Assembly (NCBI GenBank): GCA_016125555.1
Contig: WGLN01000011.1
Location: 422,960-486,959, forward strand
DNA: 64,000 nt
Direction: 5' to 3'
From: Porphyrobacter sp.
Lineage (GTDB): Bacteria > Pseudomonadota > Alphaproteobacteria > Sphingomonadales > Sphingomonadaceae
The notes beneath the pieces were generated by a model, which made no database searches, had not been told where the DNA came from, and saw only the letters and a program-made list of their open reading frames with translations. The position numbers and the translations under genes were made by a program. This document shows, one piece after another, positions 8,219 through 17,437 of the stretch (its first letter is position 1; each line of letters opens with the position of its first letter).

Positions 8219-8237
8219 TTCGAAACGACATTTCGAA
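8219..8237. promoter_or_regulatory. Inverted repeat TTCGAAA-5-TTTCGAA before coxB
   Basis: Perfect 7-bp inverted repeat with a 5-base spacer (CGACA), ending 13 bases before the proposed coxB start. It could be an operator for the oxidase operon or a hairpin near the ribosome-binding site; no standard Shine-Dalgarno is visible between it and the ATG. No matching regulator is known to me. Confidence 0.45.
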
Positions 8238-8250
8238 GCAACTTGGACAC

Positions 8251-9327
8251 ATGAAGATGGGTCAGATGCATACCCGTATGAAATTGGCTTCCCTTGGGGC
8301 GCTCGCTGCGCTGGCTGCGATCGTCGCGCCGGTGGGCGCTGCGGCACAGGACGCCGCCGCTCCGGCGACCACCGCCACGCAGGCCGGCGCTGTCGACGGC
8401 GCGCAGACCGCACCGGGCGCCGAGGCGCTTCCGGGCAACCTGACCCCGGCCGAGGCTGCGGCCACCGACACCCAGGGCGAGGCGGCCTACACCCCGATGG
8501 CCCCGACGAAGGGCAAGGGCATGCCGACCTCCTTCGAGGACGATCCGGTCAAGAGCCTGGGCTTCCAGGACCAGTATTCGAACATCGGCGACTATGCCCG
8601 CTGGATGCACGATTCGATCCTGCTGCCGGTGATCACCGCCATCAGCCTGCTGGTGCTCGGCCTGCTGCTGTTCGTGGTGGTGCGCTTCAACCGCCGCGCC
8701 AACCCGGTCGCTTCGAAGACGACGCACAACACCATGATCGAAGTGGTGTGGACGATCGTTCCGGTGATCGTGCTGGTGGTGATCGCGGTGCCCTCCATCA
8801 CGCTGCTGGCGCGTCAGTATGAGACCGCGCCCGCCGACGCGGTGACCATCAAGGCGACCGGCTACCAGTGGTACTGGAGCTACACCTATCCCGACAACGG
8901 CGAGATCGAAGTGGTCTCGAACATGCTCGACCACGACGAGGCGCTGAAGCGCGGAGAGCCGGCGCAGCTCGCGGTCGACAACCGCATGGTGGTGCCCGCG
9001 GGCGTGCCGCTGCGCATCCAGACCACTGCGACCGACGTGATCCACGCCTTCGCGGTGCCTTCGCTGTGGTTCAAGATGGACGCCGTTCCGGGCCGTCTCA
9101 ACGAGAAGCAGCTGACCATCAAGGAGCCGGGCGTGTACTACGGCCAGTGCTCCGAGCTGTGCGGTGCGCGCCACGCCTACATGCCGATCGTGGTCGAGGC
9201 GCTTCCGCCCGCGCAGTTCGCCGAGTGGGTCAAGGAGCAGGGCGGCACCATGCCGGGCGAGGCCGAGGCGCCCGCTCCGGCGGCCGACGCCGCGCCCGAG
9301 CAGGTCGCGCTGCTGACCGCCCGCTGA
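8251..9327 (+). CDS. coxB: Cytochrome c oxidase subunit II
   Basis: 358 residues from the ATG at 8251. It is the electron-entry subunit of the aa3-type oxidase. A signal-like hydrophobic segment (LGALAALAAIVAPVGAAAQ) is followed by an Ala/Thr-rich linker, two transmembrane helices (about residues 95-118 and 135-158), and the periplasmic cupredoxin domain. All CuA ligands are present: Cys300, Glu302, Cys304, His308 and Met311. The start is uncertain: other ATGs lie at 8257, 8266 and 8281, and none has a strong ribosome-binding site. It heads the rightward oxidase operon, 38 bases before ctaD. Confidence 0.95.
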   Translation: MKMGQMHTRMKLASLGALAALAAIVAPVGAAAQDAAAPATTATQAGAVDGAQTAPGAEALPGNLTPAEAAATDTQGEAAYTPMAPTKGKGMPTSFEDDPVKSLGFQDQYSNIGDYARWMHDSILLPVITAISLLVLGLLLFVVVRFNRRANPVASKTTHNTMIEVVWTIVPVIVLVVIAVPSITLLARQYETAPADAVTIKATGYQWYWSYTYPDNGEIEVVSNMLDHDEALKRGEPAQLAVDNRMVVPAGVPLRIQTTATDVIHAFAVPSLWFKMDAVPGRLNEKQLTIKEPGVYYGQCSELCGARHAYMPIVVEALPPAQFAEWVKEQGGTMPGEAEAPAPAADAAPEQVALLTAR

Positions 9328-9365
9328 GACCCGACGTAAAGATTACACGCAGAGAGTAGCTGACA

Positions 9366-11078
9366 ATGGCAACCACCGCAGAAGGCTTCGACGTCCATAG
9401 CGACCACGGCCACGACGCGCATGATCATGCGGACCACAAGCCGGGCTTCTTCGCCCGCTGGTTCATGTCGACCAACCACAAGGACATCGGCACGATGTAC
9501 CTGATCTTCGCGATCATCGCGGGGATCGTCGGGGGTGCCATCTCGGGCATCATGCGTGTCGAGCTGGCCGAGCCGGGTATCCAGTACCTGACCTGGTGGG
9601 CGCAGTTCATGGGCGGCGGCAACGATCTCAACACCGCGCTCCACATGTGGAACGTGTTCATCACCGCGCACGGCCTCATCATGGTGTTCTTCATGGTCAT
9701 GCCGGCGATGATCGGCGGCTTCGGCAACTGGTTCGTGCCGCTGATGATCGGCGCGCCGGACATGGCCTTCCCGCGCATGAACAATGTCAGCTTCTGGCTG
9801 ACCGTGGCGGGCTTCTTCAGCCTGCTGTTCTCGATGTTCGTTCCCGGCGGCTCTGACCCCGGTGCGGGCACCGGCTGGACGGTCTATGCCCCGCTCTCGA
9901 CCAGCGGTTCGGTCGGCCCTGCGGTCGACTTCGCGATCTTCTCGCTGCACCTTGCGGGTGCCGGCTCGATCCTGGGTGCGACCAACTTCATCACCACCAT
10001 CTTCAACATGCGCGCGCCGGGCATGACCCTGCACAAGATGCCGCTGTTCGTGTGGTCGGTGCCGGTCCCCGCCTTCCTGCTGCTGCTGGCGCTCCCGGTG
10101 CTCGCCGCTGCGATCACCATGCTGCTGACCGACCGCAATTTCGGCACGACCTTCTTCAACCCGGCCGGCGGCGGCGATCCGGTGCTCTACCAGCACCTGT
10201 TCTGGTTCTTCGGGCACCCGGAAGTCTACATCATGATCCTGCCGGGCTTCGGCATGATCTCGCAGATCGTCGCGACCTTCAGCCGCAAGCCGGTGTTCGG
10301 CTACCTCGGCATGGCCTACGCCATGGTGGCGATCGGCGTGGTCGGGTTCATCGTGTGGGCGCACCACATGTACACCACCGGCCTCGACGTGAACACGAAG
10401 ATGTACTTCACCGCGGCGACCATGGTGATCGCGGTGCCGACCGGCGTGAAGATCTTCAGCTGGATCGCGACGATGTGGGGCGGCAGCCTCGAGTTCAAGT
10501 CGCCGATGGTCTGGTCGCTGGGCTTCATCTTCCTGTTCACCGTTGGCGGGGTGACCGGCGTGGTGCTGGCCAACGGCGGGATCGACGACAACCTGCACGA
10601 CACCTACTACGTGGTTGCTCACTTCCACTACGTGCTGTCGATGGGCGCGGTGTTCTCGATGTTCGCCGGTTTCTACTACTGGTTCCCGAAGATGAGCGGG
10701 CGGATGCACTCCGAGCTGCTTTCGCACCTCCACTTCTGGACCTTCTTCATCGGCGTGAACGTGATCTTCTTCCCGCAGCACTTCCTCGGGATGCAGGGCA
10801 TGCCGCGCCGCTATCCGGACTATGCCGAGGCGTTCCACTTCTGGCACCAGGTCAGCACCTACGGCTATTACATCATGGCCGGCTCGATGCTGTTCTTCTT
10901 CGTGAACATCCTCTACGCGCTGGCCGCGGGCAAGAAGGCCCCCGCCAATCCGTGGGGCGAAGGCGCGACGACGCTCGAATGGACCCTGCCGAGCCCGCCG
11001 CCCTATCACCAGTTCGAAACCCTGCCGGTGATCACCGACGCGAACGACTACCACGATCACCGTCCGGTGACGGCCTGA
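9366..11078 (+). CDS. ctaD: Cytochrome c oxidase subunit I
   Basis: 570-residue catalytic subunit that carries low-spin heme a and the heme a3-CuB centre and pumps protons while reducing oxygen to water. Twelve transmembrane helices are evident. The CuB/cross-linked His-Tyr segment [10 protein letters not shown] (near base 10206), the following histidine pair in [10 protein letters not shown], and the [13 protein letters not shown] heme-ligand segment (near base 10600) are intact. The HPEVY-type motif marks an A-type oxidase. The N-terminus has a His/Asp-rich patch before the first helix. A hairpin without a U-tract follows the gene, before ctaB. Confidence 0.97.
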   Translation: MATTAEGFDVHSDHGHDAHDHADHKPGFFARWFMSTNHKDIGTMYLIFAIIAGIVGGAISGIMRVELAEPGIQYLTWWAQFMGGGNDLNTALHMWNVFITAHGLIMVFFMVMPAMIGGFGNWFVPLMIGAPDMAFPRMNNVSFWLTVAGFFSLLFSMFVPGGSDPGAGTGWTVYAPLSTSGSVGPAVDFAIFSLHLAGAGSILGATNFITTIFNMRAPGMTLHKMPLFVWSVPVPAFLLLLALPVLAAAITMLLTDRNFGTTFFNPAGGGDPVLYQHLFWFFGHPEVYIMILPGFGMISQIVATFSRKPVFGYLGMAYAMVAIGVVGFIVWAHHMYTTGLDVNTKMYFTAATMVIAVPTGVKIFSWIATMWGGSLEFKSPMVWSLGFIFLFTVGGVTGVVLANGGIDDNLHDTYYVVAHFHYVLSMGAVFSMFAGFYYWFPKMSGRMHSELLSHLHFWTFFIGVNVIFFPQHFLGMQGMPRRYPDYAEAFHFWHQVSTYGYYIMAGSMLFFFVNILYALAAGKKAPANPWGEGATTLEWTLPSPPPYHQFETLPVITDANDYHDHRPVTA

Positions 11079-11087
11079 TCGCGGCCC

Positions 11088-11114
11088 GCGGCGGGGCGAG
11101 GGGGCTCCCGCCGC
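11088..11114 (+). other. Hairpin between ctaD and ctaB
   Basis: GCGGCGGG at 11088-11095 pairs with CCCGCCGC at 11107-11114 (8 bp, 11-base loop). There is no run of T after it, so it is not a standard terminator. It may protect the ctaD message 3' end or set relative expression within the operon. Confidence 0.45.
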
Positions 11115-11189
11115 AGCCGCCGGAACGACAAGAAGGGGGAGGGCGCGGCCACGGGGCTGCGCTCTTCGCCGATTGAGACACAAGAGACG

Positions 11190-12119
11190 ATGGCAAGCAC
11201 CGCACCCCAGACCACAGCCGCCGCGCTGCCGACGGAATGGCGCGATTTCCTCGCGCTGACCAAGCCGCGCGTGATGACGCTGGTGATCTTCACCGCGATC
11301 TGCGGCGTGCTCGCCGCGCCCGGCACCATCCACCCGGTGCTCGGTTTCACGGCGATTCTCGCCATCGCGATGGGGGCGGGCGGGTCGGCGGCCTTGAACC
11401 ACTGGTGGGAAGCCGATCTCGACAAGGGCATGAAGCGCACCATGAACCGGCCGCTGCCCGGCGGACGGATGCGGCGCGAGGACGCGCGCGACTTCGGGAT
11501 CTTCCTGTCGGCCGTCTCGGTGGCGCTGATGGGCGTGGGCGTGGGCTGGCTGGCAGCGGCGCTGCTTCTGGTGGCGATTGTCTACTACGCTGTCATCTAC
11601 ACCATGTGGCTGAAGCCGCGCACCCCGCAAAACATCGTCATCGGCGGCGGGGCCGGGGCCTTTCCGCCGCTGATCGGCTGGGTCGCGGTGACCGGCGACC
11701 TCACCGCCATGCCGCTGCTGCTGTTCGCGATCATCTTCTTCTGGACCCCGCCGCACTTCTGGGCGCTCGCGCTGTTCGTGCAATCTGACTACGCCAAGGT
11801 CGGCATTCCGATGATGCCGGTGGTTGCGGGCGAAAAGGCGACCCGTCGCCAGATCTGGTGGTACACGGTGCTGCTCGCGCCGATCGCGATCGCGCCGTGG
11901 TATATCGGCGGGACGAGCTGGCTCTACGGGATGACCGCCGTGACCCTGTCGGCGCTGTTCGCGTGGCTCGCCTGGCCGGTCGGTGCGCGGATGCGCTCGG
12001 CCGAGGACAAGATGCTCCCCGAAAAGCGGCTCTTCAAGTTCTCGATCTACTATCTTTTCGCGCTGTTCGCCGCGCTCGTCGCGGACCGGGTGGCCGACTA
12101 TCAGGGGTGGCTCGCATGA
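11190..12119 (+). CDS. ctaB: Protoheme IX farnesyltransferase (heme O synthase)
   Basis: 309-residue UbiA-superfamily membrane enzyme that attaches a farnesyl group to heme B, giving heme O, the precursor of the oxidase's heme A. The first Asp-rich region [21 protein letters not shown] (split as NHWWEADLD and [10 protein letters not shown]) lies near residues 70-90, and the [14 protein letters not shown] segment near residue 180 is typical. About nine hydrophobic helices are present. It starts 111 bases after ctaD and overlaps the next small gene as ATGA. Its place in the oxidase operon supports the assignment. Confidence 0.96.
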   Translation: MASTAPQTTAAALPTEWRDFLALTKPRVMTLVIFTAICGVLAAPGTIHPVLGFTAILAIAMGAGGSAALNHWWEADLDKGMKRTMNRPLPGGRMRREDARDFGIFLSAVSVALMGVGVGWLAAALLLVAIVYYAVIYTMWLKPRTPQNIVIGGGAGAFPPLIGWVAVTGDLTAMPLLLFAIIFFWTPPHFWALALFVQSDYAKVGIPMMPVVAGEKATRRQIWWYTVLLAPIAIAPWYIGGTSWLYGMTAVTLSALFAWLAWPVGARMRSAEDKMLPEKRLFKFSIYYLFALFAALVADRVADYQGWLA

Positions 12120-12241
12120 CCCCTGAGGAAGAGGCCGAGTTCAAGCGGCGTCGCCGCAGCCGCAACCTGGTGGTCGCCGGCACGCTGCTGTTCTTCGTGC
12201 TGCTGTTCTACGCGATCACGATCGTGCGGATGGGAGACTGA
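12116..12241 (+). CDS. 41-residue single-span membrane protein between ctaB and ctaG
   Basis: Short protein with a charged, Arg-rich N-terminal part ([14 protein letters not shown]) and one transmembrane helix (about residues 18-36). It starts on the ATGA that overlaps ctaB and ends 3 bases before ctaG, so it is held inside the oxidase operon by translational coupling. Tiny proteins of this kind are often found at this position in alphaproteobacterial oxidase operons. A role as an accessory subunit or assembly factor is inferred from position only. Confidence 0.82.
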   Translation: MTPEEEAEFKRRRRSRNLVVAGTLLFFVLLFYAITIVRMGD

Positions 12242-12244
12242 GCC

Positions 12245-12847
12245 ATGTCCAGCCGCACCGTCCCCCATGAGCACGATCCCGGGACCGGGCGCCGCAATCT
12301 GCGCACCGGCCTGATGGCGCTCGTCGGGGCGGTGGCGATGCTCGGCATGGGCTTCGCCGCGGTGCCGCTTTACCGGATGTTCTGTCAGGTGACCGGCTTC
12401 GGCGGGACGACCCGCGTGGCGAGCGAGAGCGAGGCGGCGCGCGCCGCGGCGGAGGCTTCCGGCCAGCAGATCTCGATCCGCTTCGACGCCTCGACCGCGG
12501 CGGACATGCCCTGGACCTTCCGGCCGAGCAAGCCGACCGAGACCGTCACCATCGGTCAGAGGGACCTTGCCACCTTCGTGGCGCGCAACAACAGCGGCAA
12601 GGCCATCACCGGAACCGCCACCTTCAACGTCGAGCCGGAGCAGGCGGGGCAGTATTTCAACAAGATCCAGTGTTTCTGCTTCACCTCGCAGACCCTCGCG
12701 CCGGGGCAGGAAGTGACCATGCCGGTGCTCTTCTATGTCGATCCGGCGATGCTGAACGATCCGAACATGGACGGGGTCGAGCAGATCACCTTGAGCTACA
12801 CTTTCCACCGCGCTGCGGACCCGGTACAACCGGCGTCCGCAGGCTGA
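12245..12847 (+). CDS. ctaG: Cytochrome c oxidase assembly protein CtaG/Cox11
   Basis: 200-residue copper chaperone that delivers copper to the CuB site of subunit I. One N-terminal transmembrane helix (about residues 21-40) is followed by an immunoglobulin-like periplasmic domain. The copper-binding CFCF motif (in KIQCFCFTSQ, near residue 140) is intact, as is the preceding LYRMFCQVTGFGG segment with a third conserved cysteine. It lies between the 41-residue protein and coxC, the standard alphaproteobacterial order. Confidence 0.96.
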   Translation: MSSRTVPHEHDPGTGRRNLRTGLMALVGAVAMLGMGFAAVPLYRMFCQVTGFGGTTRVASESEAARAAAEASGQQISIRFDASTAADMPWTFRPSKPTETVTIGQRDLATFVARNNSGKAITGTATFNVEPEQAGQYFNKIQCFCFTSQTLAPGQEVTMPVLFYVDPAMLNDPNMDGVEQITLSYTFHRAADPVQPASAG

Positions 12848-12888
12848 TACCGAACCACCAAAGCAACCCCAGGGACGGGAACGACCAC

Positions 12889-13779
12889 ATGGCTGGCACT
12901 GCAAACCACGATTACCACATTCTCGAACCCGACATCTGGCCGCTGGTCGGCTCGATCTCGGCGCTGACCTTCACCACGGGCATGGTGTTCTTCATGCACC
13001 ACACCCCGGCGACCGAGACGGAGCCGGCGCAGTTCGGCTTCTGGCCGATCGTGCTCGGCCTCGGCATCATGGGGCTGATCGCGACGTTCTTCATGTGGTT
13101 CCGCAACATCGTGATCGAGGCCCAGCGCGGCGATCACACCCCGGTGGTGCAGCTCCACATGCGCTACGGCATGATCCTGTTCATCGCGTCCGAAGTGATG
13201 TTCTTCGTCGGGTGGTTCTGGAGCTTCTTCGATTTCGCGCTGTTCCCGACCCCGCTCAGCTTCGACGAGGCGACCGGGGCGACCACGAGCCTGTTCGGCC
13301 AGGCCGGCGCGGTCGCGCAGTTCGTCCCCGAGGGGATGAAGGTGCTCGATCCCTTCGCGCTGCCGCTGCTCAACACGCTGATCCTGCTGTGCTCGGGCAC
13401 CACGGTGACCTGGGCGCACCACTCGCTGATCCACGGCGACCGGCAGGGCCTCAAGCAGGGCCTGTGGGCGACCATCGCGCTCGGCCTGCTGTTCAGCTCG
13501 ATCCAGGCCTACGAATATTCGGCGGCGCCCTTCGGCTTCGGCGGCAATTCCTATGCCAGCGCCTTCTACATGGCGACCGGTTTCCACGGCTTCCACGTGA
13601 TCATCGGCACGATCTTCCTCGCGGTCGGCCTTTATCGCAGCTATCTCGGCCACTTCACCCCGCGCCAGCACTTCGGCTTCGAAGCGGCGGCGTGGTACTG
13701 GCACTTCGTCGACGTGGTGTGGCTGTTCCTGTTCGTCGCCATTTACGTGTGGGGCGGCTGGGGCGCCGAATACCACTGA
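12889..13779 (+). CDS. coxC: Cytochrome c oxidase subunit III
   Basis: 296-residue, seven-helix subunit that stabilises the oxidase and its proton uptake. Family features include VMFFVGWFWSFF near residue 105, the HHSLI segment near 185, GFHGFHVIIGT near 230, and the C-terminal WYWHFVDVVWLFLF. The ATG at 12889 follows a purine-rich AGGGACGGGAACGA stretch; the longer frame back into ctaG is not real. The stop overlaps the DUF983 gene start as ATGA, coupling the two. Confidence 0.96.
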   Translation: MAGTANHDYHILEPDIWPLVGSISALTFTTGMVFFMHHTPATETEPAQFGFWPIVLGLGIMGLIATFFMWFRNIVIEAQRGDHTPVVQLHMRYGMILFIASEVMFFVGWFWSFFDFALFPTPLSFDEATGATTSLFGQAGAVAQFVPEGMKVLDPFALPLLNTLILLCSGTTVTWAHHSLIHGDRQGLKQGLWATIALGLLFSSIQAYEYSAAPFGFGGNSYASAFYMATGFHGFHVIIGTIFLAVGLYRSYLGHFTPRQHFGFEAAAWYWHFVDVVWLFLFVAIYVWGGWGAEYH

Positions 13780-14150
13780 TGATGCCGGGCGAAAGTCCGA
13801 AGCAAAAAGGGGGGCAGCCGGGCATCGTCTCGGCTGCCCTTTCCGGTTCATGCCCACGCTGCGGCGCAAAGACGCTGTTCGCCCAGCCAGCCGGCTTGGC
13901 GGATGAATGCTCGGCCTGCGGGCTCGATTTGCTCGCGTTGGAGCGCGGCGGGCGCTTCGTCGGCGTGCTGACGATGCTGCTGGCGCTCGCGCTCATCCTC
14001 GCCGCGCTCGCCGTTGACGAATGGCTGCGCCCGCCGCTGTGGGCCACGCTGCTGTTCTGGCTGCCGGTCACGGCGGGCAGCGTTCTCTTCGTCCTGCGGT
14101 TCTACAAGACCCTGTGGGTCTACCATTCTTACGAGGAACGCCCGCGATGA
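13779..14150 (+). CDS. DUF983 membrane protein
   Basis: 123 residues. A four-cysteine motif, CPRCG near residue 25 and CSACG near residue 44, looks like a zinc ribbon. Two transmembrane helices follow (about 58-76 and 84-104), then KTLWVYHSYEE. DUF983 proteins are regularly encoded beside coxC and SURF1 in alphaproteobacteria; a role in oxidase assembly is likely from context but not shown by sequence. Start and stop both overlap neighbours as ATGA. The first codons contain a terminator-like hairpin. Confidence 0.88.
   Translation: MMPGESPKQKGGQPGIVSAALSGSCPRCGAKTLFAQPAGLADECSACGLDLLALERGGRFVGVLTMLLALALILAALAVDEWLRPPLWATLLFWLPVTAGSVLFVLRFYKTLWVYHSYEERPR
13812..13842 (+). terminator. Terminator-like hairpin inside the DUF983 5' coding region
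   Basis: GGGCAGCCG (13812-13820) pairs perfectly with CGGCTGCCC (13831-13839), 10-base loop, followed by TTTCC. It begins 33 bases after the coxC stop. The short T run makes a full terminator doubtful; partial termination or message-end protection after coxC is the more likely role. Confidence 0.45.
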
Positions 14151-14716
14151 CCCGCCGCATTCCTATCGTCTCGACCATCGTGGTGTTCGCCGCCTGCCTG
14201 ACGATGATCGGCCTCGGCATCTGGCAGCTCCAGCGCAAAGAGGAGAAGGAGGCGCTGATTGCGCGCTACGAGGCAGCGCTGCGCGACGATGCGGTGATCG
14301 CATGGCCGAGCCCTGCGGATTACGATCGCGCCCTGTTCCGCCGCACCCGTGTCGATTGCACGGCGGTGCGCGGCATGGATCCGATCTCCGGCAAGTCGGC
14401 GAGCGGAGAGTCGGGCTGGGTGCATATCGCCCGTTGCAGCCGTCCGGAAGGCGGGGTCGCAGACGTCACCATCGGCTGGTCGCGTTCGCCGCAATCCCCG
14501 CCATGGGCGGGCGGACCGGTGACGGGGCGCATCGCGACTTACGGCGACGGCGTGAGGCTCGTCGCCGAGACTCCGCAGGCAGGACTTGCGCCGCTCGCAC
14601 CGCCCGACCCGGGCGACCTCCCCAACAACCACCTCGCCTACGCGGTGCAGTGGTTCTTCTTTGCCGCCACCGCGGTGGTCATCTACGTGCTGGCATTGCG
14701 TCGCCGGGGGCGCTAA
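14147..14716 (+). CDS. SURF1-family oxidase assembly protein
   Basis: 189 residues with a transmembrane helix at each end (about residues 5-24 and 166-184) and a periplasmic loop between, the SURF1 layout. The segment LGIWQLQRKEEKEALIARY after the first helix and HLAYAVQWFFFA at the second are family hallmarks. SURF1 helps insert heme A into subunit I. The start overlaps DUF983 as ATGA. It is somewhat shorter than typical SURF1 proteins (about 230-250), mainly in the loop. Confidence 0.93.
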   Translation: MTRRIPIVSTIVVFAACLTMIGLGIWQLQRKEEKEALIARYEAALRDDAVIAWPSPADYDRALFRRTRVDCTAVRGMDPISGKSASGESGWVHIARCSRPEGGVADVTIGWSRSPQSPPWAGGPVTGRIATYGDGVRLVAETPQAGLAPLAPPDPGDLPNNHLAYAVQWFFFAATAVVIYVLALRRRGR

Positions 14717-14727
14717 CCCGCGCGCCC

Positions 14728-16134
14728 ATGCAATACGTCTCGACCAGGGGGAGCGCTCCGGCGCTCGATTTCGAAGGGGTGACGCTGGCGGGGCTCGCCA
14801 GCGACGGGGGGCTCTATGTCCCCGCCGAGTGGCCACGTTTCAGCGCGGCGGAAATCCGCGCGATGCGCGGGCGGCCCTACTGGGAAATCGCGGTCACGGT
14901 GATGCGCCCCTTCATCGGCGACAGCCTGACCGAGGACGAACTGACCGCGATCTGCCGCGAGGTCTATGGCGAGGCGTTCCACCATGCCGCGGTCACCCCT
15001 CTGGTGCAGCTCGACGAGCGCAACTGGCTGCTCGAACTGTTCCACGGGCCGACGCTCGCCTTCAAGGACATCGCCCTGCAACTGCTCGGGCGGTTGTTCG
15101 AGACCTTCCTCGAGCGCCGCGACCAGCGCCTCACCATCGTCGGGGCGACCAGCGGCGACACCGGCTCGGCGGCGATCCACGCCGTCGCGGGGCGCAAGCG
15201 CAGCGAGATCTTCATGCTCCACCCCAAGGGCCGGGTGAGCGACGTGCAGCGCCGCCAGATGACCACGGTGCGTGCGCCCAACGTCCACAACCTCGCGATC
15301 GAGGGCAGCTTCGACGACGCGCAGGCGCATGTGAAGCGGATGTTCACCGATCCGGAGGTGACGAGCGTGCTCGACCTCGGCGCGGTCAATTCGATCAACT
15401 GGGCGCGGCTGATGGCGCAGGTGGTCTATTACTTCGCCAGCGCGCTCCAGTTCGGCGGGCCTGACCGCACCGTCGCCTACGCGGTGCCAACCGGCAATTT
15501 CGGCGACGTCTTCGCCGGCTACGTCGCGGCGAAGATGGGACTGCCGATCGAACGGCTGATCGTCGCCACCAACGTCAACGACATTCTCCACCGCGCGCTC
15601 ACCAGCGGCGACTATTCCGCCGGCGGGGTGACGCCGACCATCACGCCATCGATGGATATACAGGTCTCCTCGAACTTCGAGCGCCTGCTGTTCGACTGCG
15701 GCGGGCGCGACGGGGCGGCGCTGGCCGAACAGATGCGCGGCTTCGAGGCGTCGAGGGCAATGCAGCTCACCAATGCGCAGGCGACCGGGGCGGCGGCGCT
15801 GTTCGCGAGCCATTCCGCCGATCAGGTCGCCACCGCGCGGGCGCTGCAACACGCCTATCAGCGCGCCAAGCAGATCATCGATCCGCACACCGCCGTCGGG
15901 CTCGCTGCGGCGCAGGCGCTGGCGGACGGGATTGCCGCGGATGTCCCGGTGGTCACGCTCGCCACCGCGCACCCGGCGAAGTTCCCCGACGCGGTCGAGC
16001 GCGCGATCGGCGTGCGGCCCTCGCTCCCGGCGCGCGTCGGCGACCTGTTCGGGCGCGAGGAAAGCTATGTCGAGCTCGCGGGCGACTACGCCGCGACCCG
16101 CGATTTCGTGCTCGGCCACGCCGGACAGGCCTGA
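14728..16134 (+). CDS. thrC: Threonine synthase
   Basis: 468-residue PLP enzyme that converts O-phosphohomoserine to threonine. The N-terminus MQYVSTRG and the PLP-lysine segment HGPTLAFKD (Lys113) are characteristic of the longer, bacterial/fungal type. ATSGDTGSAA near residue 135 forms the phosphate cup and VPTGNFGD near 255 the second glycine-rich loop. It follows SURF1 by 11 bases, an arrangement often conserved in alphaproteobacteria although thrC has no oxidase function. The stop overlaps the next gene as TGATG. Confidence 0.96.
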   Translation: MQYVSTRGSAPALDFEGVTLAGLASDGGLYVPAEWPRFSAAEIRAMRGRPYWEIAVTVMRPFIGDSLTEDELTAICREVYGEAFHHAAVTPLVQLDERNWLLELFHGPTLAFKDIALQLLGRLFETFLERRDQRLTIVGATSGDTGSAAIHAVAGRKRSEIFMLHPKGRVSDVQRRQMTTVRAPNVHNLAIEGSFDDAQAHVKRMFTDPEVTSVLDLGAVNSINWARLMAQVVYYFASALQFGGPDRTVAYAVPTGNFGDVFAGYVAAKMGLPIERLIVATNVNDILHRALTSGDYSAGGVTPTITPSMDIQVSSNFERLLFDCGGRDGAALAEQMRGFEASRAMQLTNAQATGAAALFASHSADQVATARALQHAYQRAKQIIDPHTAVGLAAAQALADGIAADVPVVTLATAHPAKFPDAVERAIGVRPSLPARVGDLFGREESYVELAGDYAATRDFVLGHAGQA

Positions 16135-17036
16135 TGGCGCAGCTCGTCCAGCAGCCGCTGGTGATGGCGTGCGCCGGGTGGGATTCCTACCGCCTGCTCG
16201 ACAGCGGGGCGGGGCGCAAGTGGGAGGCCTTCGGCCCCTACAGCTTCATCCGGCCCGAACCCCAGGCGCTGTGGCAGCCCCGCTTGGCCGATTGGCCCGC
16301 GGCGGGCGAGTTCATCCCCGGCTCGGACGAGGACGGGGGCGGGCGCTGGCACTTCGATGAGGCGCTGCCCGACGCAGGCTGGGAGCTGGGCTGGGACGAT
16401 GTCCGCTTCACCGCGCGGCCCACCCCCTTCCGCCACCTGCAATTCTTCCCCGACATGGCCCCCGTGTGGGAGTGGATGCGCGCGCAGCTTGACGGAATGA
16501 GCGAGGCCGAGACGCTCAACCTGTTCGGCTATACCGGCCTCGGCACGCTCGCCCTTTCGCGTCACGGCAGAGTCGCCCATGTCGATGCCTCGAAGAAGTC
16601 CGTCGCACAGGCGCGCGAGAACGCGGTCCTGTCGGGGATGGAGGACCGCCCGATCCGCTGGCTGACCGACGATGCGGCGAAATTCGCCGCGCGCGAGGTT
16701 CGGCGGGGGCGGCGCTATGACGGGATCATCCTCGATCCGCCCAAGTTCGGGCGCGGGCCGGACGGCGAGGTGTGGCGGCTCGAGGAGCATCTGCCGGGGC
16801 TCGTCGGCGATTGCGCGAAGCTGCTCGACCAGAACAGCCGTTTCCTGTTCCTCACCGTCTATGCCGTGCGGATGAGCAGCCTCGCCATCGCCGGGCTGCT
16901 GGCCGAGGCGCTCGCACACCTGCCCGGCATAATCGAACACGGCGACCTCGCGGTTCGCGAGGAAGGGGCCGATGAACCGGGGGACGGCAGGCTGCTGCCG
17001 ACGGCAATCTTCGCGCGCTGGTCGAATTCGGGGTAA
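16134..17036 (+). CDS. Class I SAM-dependent methyltransferase (RlmI/COG1092-like)
   Basis: 300 residues. The AdoMet-binding motif I is LNLFGYTGLGTLALSRHG (near residues 125-142), motif II is VAHVDASKKSVAQARENA, and the catalytic-region motif is IILDPPKFGRG (near 200). The DPPKF motif is typical of RNA base methyltransferases of the RlmI/RlmK family, but the PUA domain of RlmI is missing, and the target is therefore unknown. The start overlaps the thrC stop by one base, so it is probably translated with thrC. Confidence 0.85.
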   Translation: MAQLVQQPLVMACAGWDSYRLLDSGAGRKWEAFGPYSFIRPEPQALWQPRLADWPAAGEFIPGSDEDGGGRWHFDEALPDAGWELGWDDVRFTARPTPFRHLQFFPDMAPVWEWMRAQLDGMSEAETLNLFGYTGLGTLALSRHGRVAHVDASKKSVAQARENAVLSGMEDRPIRWLTDDAAKFAAREVRRGRRYDGIILDPPKFGRGPDGEVWRLEEHLPGLVGDCAKLLDQNSRFLFLTVYAVRMSSLAIAGLLAEALAHLPGIIEHGDLAVREEGADEPGDGRLLPTAIFARWSNSG

Positions 17037-17047
17037 GGGCCCCGCCC

Positions 17048-17437
17048 ATGACCGATTCGCTCACCCTCGAAGTCAACGATCTCGTCGTCGATGTCCTGAC
17101 CGGCATCTATTCGGAAGAGACTGGCAAGCCCCAGCCGCTGCGCATCTCGGTCGCGGCGCGCTATGCGGTGGCCGAGCGATACGATCCCGAAACGCCGCTC
17201 GATGCGTCGAAGAACTACATGGACCTGAAATTCGCCGCCTCCGAGGGCCTGCCGGCGGGCGTTCATTTCAAGCTGATCGAGGCGGTCGCGGACCACATTT
17301 GCCAGACGTTGTTCGTGCAGGACGCGAGGGTCGAGGCGGTGACGGTCAAGATCGTCAAGCTCGCCATCGCGGAAGGCAGCGAGCAGATCGGCATCACCTT
17401 GCATCGCGAGCGGCCGGCGGACCACGGGGCCGCGTGA
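17048..17437 (+). CDS. folB: Dihydroneopterin aldolase (FolB family)
   Basis: 129 residues, near the usual 120. FolB splits 7,8-dihydroneopterin to the hydroxymethylpterin used in folate synthesis. Aligned by eye with known FolB, the expected active-site residues are present: Glu23/Glu24 in GIYSEET, Tyr57 in KNYMDL, and Lys104 in KIVKLAI. The sequence is otherwise divergent, so a sibling role such as dihydroneopterin triphosphate epimerase cannot be excluded. Its stop overlaps the next gene (TGATG). Confidence 0.8.
   Translation: MTDSLTLEVNDLVVDVLTGIYSEETGKPQPLRISVAARYAVAERYDPETPLDASKNYMDLKFAASEGLPAGVHFKLIEAVADHICQTLFVQDARVEAVTVKIVKLAIAEGSEQIGITLHRERPADHGAA

Noticed and set aside
8100..8220. 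tRNA or small RNA gene in the pyrE-coxB gap
   Set aside because: No cloverleaf or terminator could be drawn; only the short inverted repeat at 8219-8237 is convincing.
8149..8250. Earlier coxB start at 8149
   Set aside because: The added 34 residues are not signal-like and would place the signal segment far inside the protein; the stretch also contains the inverted repeat.
9177..11783. Open frame of 868 codons on the minus strand across ctaD and ctaB
   Set aside because: It is antisense to strongly conserved oxidase genes and its product is His/Arg/Glu-rich without any domain, a usual result of GC-rich codon structure.
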